Positions 1-9,301 of a stretch of 64,000 nucleotides of DNA are shown here, piece after piece (positions within the stretch are counted from its first letter, which is position 1; each line of letters opens with the position of its first letter). A program made the translations under genes and the position numbers. The DNA is from Citrobacter amalonaticus Y19 (GTDB taxonomy: Bacteria; Pseudomonadota; Gammaproteobacteria; Enterobacterales; Enterobacteriaceae). Below the pieces are notes generated by a model that had not been told where the DNA came from, did not search any database, and saw only the letters and a program-made list of their open reading frames with translations. The stretch is from contig NZ_CP011132.1 of assembly GCF_000981805.1 (NCBI RefSeq), positions 62,001-126,000 on the forward strand, written 5' to 3'.

Positions 1-1284
1 CGTCGCTTCCGGCATGTTGTCTCTGGTATTTACAAAGTGCACGGCCTGACCGTAAATACGGGTATCAAACGGCCCCAGATCGTTCTGGTAGAAGTTGACG
101 TCTAACTGCGGTTCAGCGGAGTAGCTGCTGGTGCTCTGATCGCTGAATACCTGGAACTGCTTGGTTGAGACCGTGGCGTCAAAGTTCTGCACCACGTAGC
201 CAACGCTGAATTTCTGCGTGGCGTAACCGTCGGTACTGGAACCGTACTTGTTATCGAAATCATTAAAGTAACTGGAGTCACTGACCTTGGTGTAGTTGAC
301 GTTGAAGCGCCACACCTGATCCATTACCCCTGAGTGTTGCCAGAAGAATAACCAGCGGCGTGAATTGCTATCGTTCGGATGTTCATCGTCATAGACGCGG
401 TCGGAATTCAGATAGTCGAATTCCATTATGCCAGCGCCTGCCCGGCTCAGGTACCGGAATTCGTTCTCCCACATCACGCCGCCGCGGCGGTGCATATAGT
501 GTGGCGTCAGGGTCGCATCCATGTTAGGTGCGATGTTCCAGTAATACGGCAGATAGAACTCAAAATAGTTCTTTGTGGTGTACTTGGCATTGGGGATCAG
601 GAAACCGGAGCGGCGTTTATCCCCCACCGGCAACTGCAAATACGGACTGTAAAAGATCGGAACCGGACCCAGCTTAAAGCGGGCGTTCCAGATTTCCGCG
701 ACCTGTTCTTCGCGGTCGTGAATCACTTCGCTACCGACGACGCTCCAGGTATCAGAACCCGGCAGACAGGAGGTGAAGCTCCCGTTCTCAAGAATGGTAT
801 AGCGGTTCTCGCCGCGCTGTTTCATCAGGTCGGCTTTACCCCGGCCCTGACGGCCCACCATCTGGTAGTCACCTTCCCAGACGTTGGTGTCTTTGGTATT
901 CAGGTTCGCCCAGCCTTTCGGTCCTTTCAGGATAACCTGGTTGTCATCATAATGGACGTTGCCGAGCGCATCGACGGTACGCACGGGCTCAGGCTGACCC
1001 TGAGCCTCTTTCTGATGAAGTTGCACCTCATCGGCCTGCAGACGACTGTTGCCCTGCATGATGTCCACATTGCCGGTAAACACCGCGTCATCGGGATAAT
1101 TCCCTTTCGCGTGATCGGCATTAATTGTGACGGGGAGTTCATTTGTCTCGCCCTGCACCAGAGGACGGTCATAGCTTGGCACGCCTAACATACATTGTGA
1201 GGCGAGACTGGCTGCCAGACCCTGTTGACTGTAAAGGGCAGTGGCAATCATGGTGGCCAGGAGGGTGGGAATACGTTTTTTCAT
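1..1284 (-). CDS. lptD: LPS-assembly outer membrane protein LptD (N-terminal part; gene runs off the window start)
   Basis: LptD is the outer membrane beta-barrel that, with lipoprotein LptE, inserts lipopolysaccharide into the outer leaflet. The 428 codons seen here start with ATG at 1284 and have no stop before base 1, so the rest of the barrel (the E. coli protein is about 784 residues) lies outside. Residues 1-24 form a signal peptide ending QGLA. Cys31 and Cys173 match the conserved N-terminal cysteines that pair by disulfides with the C-terminal ones to mature the protein. The N-terminal OstA-like periplasmic domain is followed by the first barrel strands. It is divergent to djlA. Identification is secure. 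Confidence 0.97.
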   Translation of the reverse strand, partial: MKKRIPTLLATMIATALYSQQGLAASLASQCMLGVPSYDRPLVQGETNELPVTINADHAKGNYPDDAVFTGNVDIMQGNSRLQADEVQLHQKEAQGQPEPVRTVDALGNVHYDDNQVILKGPKGWANLNTKDTNVWEGDYQMVGRQGRGKADLMKQRGENRYTILENGSFTSCLPGSDTWSVVGSEVIHDREEQVAEIWNARFKLGPVPIFYSPYLQLPVGDKRRSGFLIPNAKYTTKNYFEFYLPYYWNIAPNMDATLTPHYMHRRGGVMWENEFRYLSRAGAGIMEFDYLNSDRVYDDEHPNDSNSRRWLFFWQHSGVMDQVWRFNVNYTKVSDSSYFNDFDNKYGSSTDGYATQKFSVGYVVQNFDATVSTKQFQVFSDQSTSSYSAEPQLDVNFYQNDLGPFDTRIYGQAVHFVNTRDNMPEAT

Positions 1285-1539
1285 ACGTTGTATTTTATTG
1301 TTCCATCATCAGTAGCGTCGCGCGTGACAAACCGCCACAGCCTAACTTACTCATGTTCGTAGCGCTAGTGTTAATCCTGCCGCTATAGCGTCTGTGGTGT
1401 TAGTCACGGCTGTGAATGACAGGTATGATAATGCAAATTATAGGCGATGTCCCACAATTGACCGTAGGCGTAAGATCGTAAAAAGCCGCTTATTTTGTGG
1501 GACCTGGCCTCACCGGGAGTGAGACAAATTGGGGAGTCT
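1285..1539. promoter_or_regulatory. lptD/djlA divergent intergenic region
   Basis: This 255-bp gap separates two divergent genes and must hold both promoters. E. coli lptD is known to have a sigmaE-dependent promoter, but I cannot place one with confidence here. A purine-rich GGGGAG at 1531 is the ribosome binding site for djlA. No open frame in the gap looks like a gene. Confidence 0.4.
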
Positions 1540-2355
1540 ATGCAGTACTGGGGAAAAATAATTGGCGTGGCCATGGCTCTGCTCATGGGCGGCGGCTTTT
1601 GGGGCGTGGTTCTGGGGCTGTTGATCGGTCACATGTTCGACAAGGCCCGCAGCCGAAAAATGGCGTGGTTTGCCAACCAGCGTGAGCGTCAGGCGCTGTT
1701 TTTTGCCACCACCTTTGAGGTGATGGGGCACTTAACGAAATCGAAAGGGCGCGTCACCGAAGCGGATATCCATGTCGCTAATGTATTGATGGACCGGATG
1801 AATTTGCACGGTGAATCGCGATCGGCTGCGCAAAATGCGTTCCGCATCGGAAAATCAGATAATTACCCGTTACGTGAAAAAATGCGCCAGTTTCGTAGCG
1901 TCTGTTTTGGTCGCTTTGATCTTATTCGCATGTTTCTCGAAATTCAGATTCAGGCGGCCTTTGCCGACGGGTCGCTGCATCCCAACGAGCGAGAAGTGCT
2001 GTACGTGATTGCCGAAGAGTTGGGCATTTCCCGTACTCAGTTCGATCAGTTCCTGCGAATGATGCAGGGGGGCGCGCAGTTTGGCGGCGGCTATCAGCAG
2101 CAGTCCGGCGGCGGTGGCTGGCAGCAGGCGCAGCGTGGCCCGACGCTGGAAGACGCCTGCAACGTACTGGGGGTTAAACCCACCGACGATGCGACCACCA
2201 TCAAACGCGCTTACCGTAAACAGATGAGCGAGCACCATCCGGATAAGCTGGTGGCGAAAGGTCTGCCACCTGAAATGATGGAGATGGCGAAGCAAAAAGC
2301 GCAGGAAATTCAGAAGGCATACGAGCTGATCAAAGAACAGAAAGGTTTTAAATAA
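1540..2355 (+). CDS. djlA: Membrane-anchored co-chaperone DjlA (DnaJ-like)
   Basis: DjlA is an inner membrane J-domain protein that stimulates DnaK and, when overproduced in E. coli, activates the Rcs envelope stress phosphorelay. The 271-residue protein has an N-terminal glycine-rich membrane segment (about residues 6-30), a central TerB-like domain, a Gly/Gln-rich linker and a C-terminal J domain (about 205-271) with the HPD tripeptide in SEHHPDK. An in-frame ATG exists 15 codons upstream. I chose 1540 because the protein then begins MQYWGK as in the family and GGGGAG sits just upstream. Confidence 0.96.
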   Translation: MQYWGKIIGVAMALLMGGGFWGVVLGLLIGHMFDKARSRKMAWFANQRERQALFFATTFEVMGHLTKSKGRVTEADIHVANVLMDRMNLHGESRSAAQNAFRIGKSDNYPLREKMRQFRSVCFGRFDLIRMFLEIQIQAAFADGSLHPNEREVLYVIAEELGISRTQFDQFLRMMQGGAQFGGGYQQQSGGGGWQQAQRGPTLEDACNVLGVKPTDDATTIKRAYRKQMSEHHPDKLVAKGLPPEMMEMAKQKAQEIQKAYELIKEQKGFK

Positions 2356-2360
2356 TGGTT

Positions 2361-2440
2361 TTGCCGGATGGCGACGCAACGCGTCTTATCCGGCCTACCA
2401 AGCCCGGGCGTAGGCCTGATAAGCGTAGCGCCATCAGGCA
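2361..2440. repeat. BIME: two REP units in opposite orientation
   Basis: Two REP-like units lie head to head: one at about 2361-2398 (begins TTGCCGGATGGCG, ends CGGCCTAC) and one at 2409-2440 (begins CGTAGGCCTGATAAGCG, ends CCATCAGGCA). They fill the gap between the convergent djlA and rluA genes. Such elements bind gyrase or IHF and stabilise 3' ends of mRNA. E. coli K-12 has short genes or pseudogenes (yabP/yabQ) in this gap; there is no trace of them here. Confidence 0.85.
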
Positions 2441-2446
2441 TTATTG

Positions 2447-3106
2447 TTAAAAATCCGCCGGTGCTTTAAACGTCATGCTGTTGCCGTACGCGGGGTGGGT
2501 GATGGTCAGCATCTCGGCATGCAGTTGCAGTCGGGGGGCCACCGCCAGCGCGTCGGCTGACGCATAAAAGCGGTCACCGAGAATCGGATGACCTAACGCC
2601 AGCATATGGACACGCAGTTGATGCGAACGTCCGGTGATGGGCTTCAACACCACTCGCGCGGTGTTATCTGCCGCAAACTCCACCACTTCATATTCGGTCT
2701 GCGCCGCTTTGCCGGTTTCATAGCACACTTTCTGTTTCGGGCGATTCGGCCAGTCGCAGATCAGCGGTAAATCCACCAGTCCCTCTGCGGGAGCGGGATG
2801 TCCCCATACCCGCGCCACATACTGTTTTTTCGGCTCGCGCTCGCGAAACTGACGCTTCAACTCCCGCTCTGCCGCTTTGGTGAGGGCCACGACAATCACA
2901 CCGCTGGTCGCCATATCCAGACGATGCACAGATTCTGCCTGCGGATAGTCGCGCTGAATACGCGTCATCACGCTGTCTTTATGTTCTTCAAGACGCCCCG
3001 GCACGGACAACAGGCCGCTCGGCTTGTTGACCACCATAATGTGCTCATCCTGATACAGGATAACCAACCAGGGATCCTGCGGCGGATTGTAGTTTTCCAT
3101 CGCCAT
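2447..3106 (-). CDS. rluA: Dual-specificity 23S rRNA/tRNA pseudouridine synthase RluA
   Basis: RluA makes pseudouridine 746 in 23S rRNA and pseudouridine 32 in several tRNAs. The 219-residue protein has the RluA-family catalytic motif HRLD with the nucleophile Asp64, and the downstream GRSHQLRVHM segment typical of the fold. The frame is open for 19 more codons upstream, but ATG at 3106 gives MAMENYNPP, matching the family start. It lies 11 bases after rapA on the same strand and is probably cotranscribed with it. Confidence 0.96.
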   Translation of the reverse strand: MAMENYNPPQDPWLVILYQDEHIMVVNKPSGLLSVPGRLEEHKDSVMTRIQRDYPQAESVHRLDMATSGVIVVALTKAAERELKRQFREREPKKQYVARVWGHPAPAEGLVDLPLICDWPNRPKQKVCYETGKAAQTEYEVVEFAADNTARVVLKPITGRSHQLRVHMLALGHPILGDRFYASADALAVAPRLQLHAEMLTITHPAYGNSMTFKAPADF

Positions 3107-3117
3107 AGTCGACTCCG

Positions 3118-6024
3118 TTACTGATGCGTGACGACGATAAGACGCAGCGCATCCAGACGCCATCCCGCCTGATTCAGGCTTTCCAGCACCTGCTGACGGT
3201 TGCTTTCAATCGCCGCGAGTTCGTCATCACGTATGTTCGGGTTGACGGCGCGCAGCGCTTCCAGACGAGACAGTTCGCCAGACAGTTTTTCATCCGCTTC
3301 ATTACGCGCAGCGTCAATCAGGGCGCGGGCAGACTTCTCAACCTGCGCCTCACCCAGTTGCAGAATCGCATGAACATCCTGCTGCACCGCGTTAACCAGT
3401 TTGCTACCGGTGTGGCGGTTAACGGCGCTCAACTGGCGGTTGAAGGTTTCAAACTCCACCTGTGCGGCGAGATTATTGCCGTTTTTATCCAGCAGCATGC
3501 GTATCGGCGTCGGCGGCAGGAAGCGGTTAAGCTGAAGCTGTTTCGGTGCCTGGGCTTCCACAACGTATACCAGTTCCAGCAGCAGCGTTCCAACCGGCAA
3601 GGCTTTGTTCTTCAGCAACGAAATGGTGCTGCTGCCGGTATCACCGGAGAGGATCAGATCCAGACCGTTACGAATCAGGGGGTGTTCCCAGGTAATAAAC
3701 TGGGCATCTTCACGCGACAGCGCCACGTCACGTTCAAAGGTAATGGTGCAGCCGTCTTCCGGCAGGCCCGGAAAATCCGGGACCAGCATGTGATCGGACG
3801 GGGTGAGCACAATCAGGTTTTCGCCGCGATCGTCCTGATTAATCCCCACGATATCAAACAGGTTCATGGCAAAGGCAATAAGGCTGGTGTCGTCATCCTG
3901 CTCTTCAATGCTTTCAGCCAGTTGCTGCGCCTTTTCGCCACCGTTGGAATGGATCTCCAGCAGGCGGTCACGGCCCTGCTCCAGTTGCGACTTCAGCGCT
4001 TCATGCTGTTCGCGACAGGTTTTGATCAGCTCATCAAAGCCGTCGGTCTCTTCGGGTGCCGCCAGATAGTTGATCAGGTTGCTGTAGACCGTGTCATAGA
4101 TGGCGCGACCGGTCGGGCAGGTATGTTCGAACGCATCCAGGCCTTCGTGATACCAGCGAACCAGCACCGACTGGGCGGTTTTCTCTAAATACGGGACATG
4201 GATTTGGATATCGTGCGCCTGACCAATACGGTCGAGACGGCCAATACGCTGCTCCAGCAGGTCCGGGTTGAACGGCAGGTCGAACATCACCAGGTTGCTG
4301 GCAAACTGGAAGTTACGCCCTTCCGAGCCGATTTCTGAACACAACAGCACCTGCGCGCCGCTGTCCTCTTCACCAAACCAGGCGGCGGCGCGGTCGCGTT
4401 CGATAATCGACATGCCTTCATGGAAGACGGCGGCGCGGATACCTTCACGTTCACGCAGCACTTGCTCCAGTTGCAGGGCGGTTGTCGCTTTCGCGCAGAT
4501 CACCAGCACTTTCTGCGAGCGATGGCTGGTCAGGTAGCCCATCAGCCACTCAACGCGCGGGTCGAAGTTCCACCATGTGCCGGTATCACCTTCAAATTCC
4601 TGATAAATCTGTTCCGGATAGAGCATATCGCGCGCTCTGTCTTCGGCGTTTTTGCGGGCACCCATGATGCCGGACACTTTAATGGCAGTCTGATACTGCG
4701 TCGGCAGCGGCAGCTTAATGGTGTGCAGTTCGCGTTTCGGGAAGCCCTTCACGCCATTACGGGTGTTGCGGAACAGCACGCGGCTGGTGCCGTGGCGGTC
4801 CATCAGCATGGAGACCAGTTCCTGACGCGCGTTCTGCGCGCCGTCGCGGTCGCTATTCGCGGTTTGCAGCAGCGGCTCTATATCCTGCTCGCCGATCAGT
4901 TCACCCAGCATGTTGAGTTCTTCATTGCTGAGTTTGTTACCGGCCAGCAGCATGGCGACGGCGTCGGCAACCGGACGATAGTTTTTCTGCTCTTCAACAA
5001 ATTGCGCGAAATCGTGGAAACGGTTGGGATCCAGCAGGCGCAGACGCGCAAAGTGGCTTTCCATACCCAGTTGTTCCGGGGTGGCGGTCAGCAACAGTAC
5101 GCCTGGCACACGTTCCGCCAGTTGTTCAATCGCCAGATACTCGCGACTCGGTGCCTCTTCGCTCCAGACAAGGTGGTGGGCTTCATCGACAACCAGCAGG
5201 TCCCACTCGGCATCACACAGATGTTCCAGGCGCTGTTTGTTGCGGCGGGCGAAATCCAGTGAGCAGATAACCAGTTGTTCGGTTTCAAACGGGTTTAGCG
5301 CGTCGTGCTGTGCTTCGGCGTAGCGCTCGTCGTCAAACAGGGCGAAATGCAGATTAAAACGGCGCAGCATTTCGACCAGCCACTGATGCTGTAAGGTTTC
5401 CGGCACAATAATCAGCACGCGTTCTGCCGCGCCGGAAAGCAGTTGTTGATGCAGGATCATCCCGGCTTCAATGGTTTTCCCCAGCCCCACTTCATCCGCC
5501 AGCAGCACGCGCGGTGCATGACGACGACCCACGTCGTGGGCGATGTTTAACTGGTGAGGGATCAGACTGGTGCGCTGTCCGCGCAGGCCGCTCCACGGCA
5601 TACGGTACTGTTCGCTCTGAAATTTACGCGCGCGATAGCGCAGCGCAAACCGGTCCATGCGGTCAATCTGACCGGCAAACAGACGATCCTGCGGTTTACT
5701 GAACGTCAGCTTACTGTCGAGCAGAACCTCACGCAGCGTCACGCCGGTTTCTTCGGTATCAAGACGGGTACCAATGTAGGCAAGCAAACCGTTTTCTTCT
5801 TTTACTTCATCGATTTGCAGTTGCCAGCCTTCATGACTGGTAATGGTATCGCCAGGGTTGAACATCACGCGGGTCACGGGGGAGTCACTGCGCGCATACA
5901 GACGGTTTTCGCCAGTGGAGGGAAAAAGCAAAGTGACGGTGCGCGCATCCATGGCGACGACGGTTCCAAGTCCCAGTTCGCTTTCTGTATCGCTGATCCA
6001 GCGTTGACCAAGTGTAAAAGGCAT
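3118..6024 (-). CDS. rapA: RNA polymerase-associated ATPase RapA (HepA, Swi2/Snf2 family)
   Basis: RapA is a Swi2/Snf2-type translocase that binds RNA polymerase and recycles it from post-termination complexes. The 968-residue product has the full family length: an N-terminal Tudor-like region, a helicase core with Walker A GLGKT (Lys183) and DEAH box at 280-283, then the C-terminal helicase lobe with the EGRNFQFA and QRIGRLDRIGQ motifs. It starts with ATG at 6024 and precedes rluA. The 134-bp gap upstream to polB contains no recognised element. Confidence 0.97.
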   Translation of the reverse strand: MPFTLGQRWISDTESELGLGTVVAMDARTVTLLFPSTGENRLYARSDSPVTRVMFNPGDTITSHEGWQLQIDEVKEENGLLAYIGTRLDTEETGVTLREVLLDSKLTFSKPQDRLFAGQIDRMDRFALRYRARKFQSEQYRMPWSGLRGQRTSLIPHQLNIAHDVGRRHAPRVLLADEVGLGKTIEAGMILHQQLLSGAAERVLIIVPETLQHQWLVEMLRRFNLHFALFDDERYAEAQHDALNPFETEQLVICSLDFARRNKQRLEHLCDAEWDLLVVDEAHHLVWSEEAPSREYLAIEQLAERVPGVLLLTATPEQLGMESHFARLRLLDPNRFHDFAQFVEEQKNYRPVADAVAMLLAGNKLSNEELNMLGELIGEQDIEPLLQTANSDRDGAQNARQELVSMLMDRHGTSRVLFRNTRNGVKGFPKRELHTIKLPLPTQYQTAIKVSGIMGARKNAEDRARDMLYPEQIYQEFEGDTGTWWNFDPRVEWLMGYLTSHRSQKVLVICAKATTALQLEQVLREREGIRAAVFHEGMSIIERDRAAAWFGEEDSGAQVLLCSEIGSEGRNFQFASNLVMFDLPFNPDLLEQRIGRLDRIGQAHDIQIHVPYLEKTAQSVLVRWYHEGLDAFEHTCPTGRAIYDTVYSNLINYLAAPEETDGFDELIKTCREQHEALKSQLEQGRDRLLEIHSNGGEKAQQLAESIEEQDDDTSLIAFAMNLFDIVGINQDDRGENLIVLTPSDHMLVPDFPGLPEDGCTITFERDVALSREDAQFITWEHPLIRNGLDLILSGDTGSSTISLLKNKALPVGTLLLELVYVVEAQAPKQLQLNRFLPPTPIRMLLDKNGNNLAAQVEFETFNRQLSAVNRHTGSKLVNAVQQDVHAILQLGEAQVEKSARALIDAARNEADEKLSGELSRLEALRAVNPNIRDDELAAIESNRQQVLESLNQAGWRLDALRLIVVTHQ

Positions 6025-6158
6025 ATTTGTTCGGCTCTATTTCTTTAATTGCAGGCAATAATCACCCTCTGCCAGGGAGATGCTATGGCAGAACGGTAAA
6101 TTGGGTCCAGGAATGGAAAGGGCGCTATGGTAATGGATGGCGATGGATTCGTCACGCG

Positions 6159-8510
6159 TCAAAATAACCCTAATTGGCCTGTCAGTAGTGTAGCAAAGTT
6201 ATCATCAATAAAGGGAAGAATTCCTTCCGCGACGGGCTGAAGCTGGCGCGTCAGGTAATGTTCATAATCCAGCGGCGAGTGTTGATAATCCTTTGGCTCC
6301 GGGCCATTCAACGTCCAGACATAGTGGATAGTGCCTCGGTTCTGGTACTGCGCCGGACGTCCCCGCTTCTGGTTTTCTTCGTCAGCCAGTCTGGCGGCGC
6401 GCACGTGCGGCGGAACGTTACGCTGATATTCGCTCAACGGTCGACGCAGGCGCTTGCGATAGACCAGACGATCGTCCAGTTCGCCTGCCATCAGTCGATC
6501 AATGGTGTCGCGAACGTAATCCTGATACGGTTCGTTACGAAAAACGCGCAGATACAACTCCTGCTGGAACTGTTGCGCCAGCGGCGTCCAGTCGGTGCGC
6601 ACGGTTTCCAGACCTTTAAACACCATCCGCTGGCGCTCTCCTTCCTGAATCAGGCCCGCATAGCGTTTTTTGCTGCCGGTATCCGCCCCACGGATGGTGG
6701 GCATCAGAAAGCGGCAGAAATGCGTTTCATACTCCAGTTCCAGCGCGCTGGTGAGATTCTTCTCTTGTAGTGACTGCGTCCACCAGGCGTTGACATGTTC
6801 CACTAACGCGCGGCCAATCTTCGCCGCGTCCTCTTCCGTGTGGGCGCGTTTCAGCCAGACGAAGGTGGAATCGGTGTCACCATAAATCACGTCATACCCC
6901 TGGGCTTCAATGAGCGCTTTGGTCTGGCGCATGATCGCATGACCACGCATGGTGATCGACGAGGCCAGGCGGGGATCGAAGAAGCGGCAGGCCGTCGTGC
7001 CGAGCACACCGTAAAAGGCGTTCATGATGATCTTCAGCGCCTGAGAAAGTGGTTTGTTGCCGTGCCGTTTGGCGTCGTCGCGACCGTGCCAGATATTCGT
7101 CACGATCTCCGGCAGGCAGTGCTTTTCCCGCGAGAACCAGGCGTCGAGGAATCCTTCAGTGCTGTGTTCGGGATCCGGATGTGCCATCCCTTCCACCAGA
7201 CCGACGGGGTCTATCAAAAAGGTGCGAATGATCGAGGGGTACAGGCTTTTATAGTCCAGCACCAGCACGGAGTCATACAAACCGGGACGCGAATCCATCA
7301 CGTAACCGCCGGGACTGGCGTGAGGCGGGACTTCACCGAGGTTCGGCGCAACGTACCCGACGCGGTGCATGCGCGGAAAATAGAGGTGGCCGAATGCGGC
7401 GACTGAACCGCCGTGACGATCGACCGGTAATCCGTTAACCGTGGCACGTTCTAACAGGAACGGCACAATCTCGGTTTTATGAAAGATTCGCGTCACCAGC
7501 TCACAATCTTTCAGGTTATACGTAGCGAGGGCGGGTTTATCCTCGGCAAAACGTCTGTCGATCTCATCCATGCGATCCCACGGATTATCGATTGATTTGC
7601 CCTCTCCGAGCAGTTCCTGCGAAACGGTCTCCAGCGAAAACGACGAGAAATTCCAGAAGGCAGACTTCAGCGCCTCAATGCCGTCAATAATCAGCCGACC
7701 TTTGGCCTGGGCGAAAAAAACGCCATTTTTAAAACCGTGTTCACGCCATTCGATTTCGCTGTTATCGCGGCCAAAACGCAGCGGGATACGGTAGCGCTCA
7801 GCATGTTTTTGCAACACGCGCAGGTCGAACTGCACCAGATTCCAGCCGATGATGAGGTCGGGATCGTGGCGGGCAATCCACTCGTTCAGCTTTTCCAATA
7901 GTTGTGGGCGGCTGTTGACGTACTCAAGCTGGAAATCGAGCGCTGACGCCTCGCCATTTTCGGGGCCGAGCATATAGACAACGCGCTGCCCGCAGCCTTC
8001 AAGCCCAATGCAGTACAGCTCGCCGTGGCGGGTGGTCTCAATATCCAGAGAAAGCCACTTGAGCGGCGGGCGATAGTCGGGATGGGGTTTTAATCGCGCG
8101 TTAACGATAGCGCCGTTGCGCGCCTCACCTTCGACCCACACCGGCGAGGTGATAAAGCGCTCCATCAGATAGCGCTCCGGCGGGCGAACATCGCCTTCAT
8201 AAACCGTCACGCCGTTCTCACGCAACAGCTTTTCCAGACGCATCAACTGGCGGTGCGAGCGACAGTAAAGACCCGAAACCGGCTGACGATGAAAATCTTT
8301 GAGGTCGAGCGGCGTCAGGCGGTAGCCATTTTCAGTGCGTAATAGCGACGTGGCGCGGGCGGTAAGCGCGGTGGGGATAAACGCAACGGATTCCTGCGGC
8401 GCAAGCGTAACCTGCAAAGGCCCGCTGTCTGTTGCCAGCCAGAAGGAAACTTCTGTTCCCTGCGACGTATCCCGCCAGTGCCGGGTTAAGATAAAACCTG
8501 CCTGCGCCAC
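6159..8510 (-). CDS. polB: DNA polymerase II (SOS-inducible, family B)
   Basis: Pol II is a family B DNA polymerase used in replication restart and translesion bypass during the SOS response. The 783 residues equal the E. coli length. The 3'-5' exonuclease motif DIETTRHGE is near residue 155, the polymerase motif A is DYKSLYPSII and motif C is YGDTDS, so both active sites look intact. The start is GTG at 8510, giving MAQAGFILTRHW as in the family. A LexA box and promoter lie just upstream (8541-8582), consistent with SOS control. Confidence 0.97.
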   Translation of the reverse strand: MAQAGFILTRHWRDTSQGTEVSFWLATDSGPLQVTLAPQESVAFIPTALTARATSLLRTENGYRLTPLDLKDFHRQPVSGLYCRSHRQLMRLEKLLRENGVTVYEGDVRPPERYLMERFITSPVWVEGEARNGAIVNARLKPHPDYRPPLKWLSLDIETTRHGELYCIGLEGCGQRVVYMLGPENGEASALDFQLEYVNSRPQLLEKLNEWIARHDPDLIIGWNLVQFDLRVLQKHAERYRIPLRFGRDNSEIEWREHGFKNGVFFAQAKGRLIIDGIEALKSAFWNFSSFSLETVSQELLGEGKSIDNPWDRMDEIDRRFAEDKPALATYNLKDCELVTRIFHKTEIVPFLLERATVNGLPVDRHGGSVAAFGHLYFPRMHRVGYVAPNLGEVPPHASPGGYVMDSRPGLYDSVLVLDYKSLYPSIIRTFLIDPVGLVEGMAHPDPEHSTEGFLDAWFSREKHCLPEIVTNIWHGRDDAKRHGNKPLSQALKIIMNAFYGVLGTTACRFFDPRLASSITMRGHAIMRQTKALIEAQGYDVIYGDTDSTFVWLKRAHTEEDAAKIGRALVEHVNAWWTQSLQEKNLTSALELEYETHFCRFLMPTIRGADTGSKKRYAGLIQEGERQRMVFKGLETVRTDWTPLAQQFQQELYLRVFRNEPYQDYVRDTIDRLMAGELDDRLVYRKRLRRPLSEYQRNVPPHVRAARLADEENQKRGRPAQYQNRGTIHYVWTLNGPEPKDYQHSPLDYEHYLTRQLQPVAEGILPFIDDNFATLLTGQLGLF

Positions 8511-8524
8511 GCTGTTTATCCATC

Positions 8525-8554
8525 AAAAAAACCAGGCATGATTATAGCCTGGTT
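8525..8554 (-). terminator. Rho-independent terminator of araBAD
   Basis: Read on the minus strand, an 8-bp stem (AACCAGGC paired with GCCTGGTT, 8530-8537 and 8547-8554) with a 9-base loop is followed by a T run. It lies 41 bases after the araD stop codon. The loop also holds the putative polB -10 hexamer. Confidence 0.85.
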
Positions 8555-8582
8555 CAACGTGTTTTGCTGGGGTTTTATACAG
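8541..8582 (-). promoter_or_regulatory. polB promoter with LexA (SOS) box
   Basis: The LexA box is at 8567-8582: on the minus strand it reads CTGTATAAAACCCCAG, close to the consensus CTGT-N8-ACAG with one mismatch in the right half-site. A TATAAT -10 lies at 8541-8546. With a 17-base spacer the -35 (8564-8569, CAGCAA) is weak and overlapped by the LexA box, a classic repression geometry. Transcription would begin within the araD terminator hairpin, downstream of its stem-initiating arm, so the terminator would not block polB. Confidence 0.8.
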
Positions 8583-8594
8583 TTATTGGTGCTG

Positions 8595-9290
8595 CTACTG
8601 CCCGTAATAGGCTTTAGCCCCGTGCTTGCGCAGGTAATGCTTGTCCAGCAGCGTTTGCTGCATGTCCGGTAGCTGCGGCGCGAGCTGGCGGCAAAAAATG
8701 CCCATATAGGCGACCTCTTCTAAGACGATGGCGTTATGCACGGCGTCTTCGGCATTTTTTCCCCACGCGAAGGGGCCGTGTGAATGCACCAGCACCCCAG
8801 GCATCTGTGCGGCATCGATGCCCTGTTTTGCAAAAGTTTCGACAATCACGTTGCCGGTTTCCCACTCATATTCGCCGTTGATTTCGCTGTCGGTCATTTT
8901 GCGGGTGCAGGGAATTGAGCCATAGAAATAGTCGGCGTGCGTCGTCCCCGTTGCCGGAATGGGCTGTCCGGCCTGCGCCCAGATGGTCGCGTGGCGCGAA
9001 TGGGTATGCACGATACCGCCAATAGTGGGAAAAGCCTGGTACAGCAGGCGGTGCGTCGGCGTATCGGACGACGGCTTTTTCTTGCCTTCAACCACTTCCC
9101 CTGTCGTGATGCTGACAACCACCATATCTTCTGCGGTCATCACGCTGTAATCGACGCCGGAAGGTTTGATAACAAAGACGCCGCGCTCGCGATCGACCGC
9201 GCTGACGTTCCCCCAGGTGAGGGTGACCAGGTTGTGCGTTGGCAGCGCCAGATTCGCTTCCAGCACCTGACGTTTGAGATCTTCTAGCAT
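8595..9290 (-). CDS. araD: L-ribulose-5-phosphate 4-epimerase
   Basis: AraD converts L-ribulose 5-phosphate to D-xylulose 5-phosphate, the last step of L-arabinose catabolism before the pentose phosphate pathway. The 231-residue protein shows the class II aldolase/epimerase zinc ligands His95 and His97 (HTHSRH) and His171 (HSHGPF), and the catalytic Tyr in the C-terminal KAYYGQ. It is the third gene of araBAD, separated from araA by a large REP palindrome that may lower its expression relative to araBA. Confidence 0.97.
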   Translation of the reverse strand: MLEDLKRQVLEANLALPTHNLVTLTWGNVSAVDRERGVFVIKPSGVDYSVMTAEDMVVVSITTGEVVEGKKKPSSDTPTHRLLYQAFPTIGGIVHTHSRHATIWAQAGQPIPATGTTHADYFYGSIPCTRKMTDSEINGEYEWETGNVIVETFAKQGIDAAQMPGVLVHSHGPFAWGKNAEDAVHNAIVLEEVAYMGIFCRQLAPQLPDMQQTLLDKHYLRKHGAKAYYGQ

Positions 9291-9301
9291 GTTTTTCTCC
9301 C

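Noticed and set aside
379..1188. Long plus-strand open frame of 269 codons within lptD
   Set aside because: It is antisense to lptD, whose own frame shows the signal peptide and conserved cysteines. The protein resembles nothing I know.
3124..4188. 354-codon plus-strand open frame opposite rapA
   Set aside because: It is a shadow of the GC-rich rapA coding sequence. rapA has all helicase motifs in the other strand.
6025..6158. Gap between rapA and polB
   Set aside because: I looked for a terminator, small RNA or peptide and saw only short, unconvincing inverted repeats.
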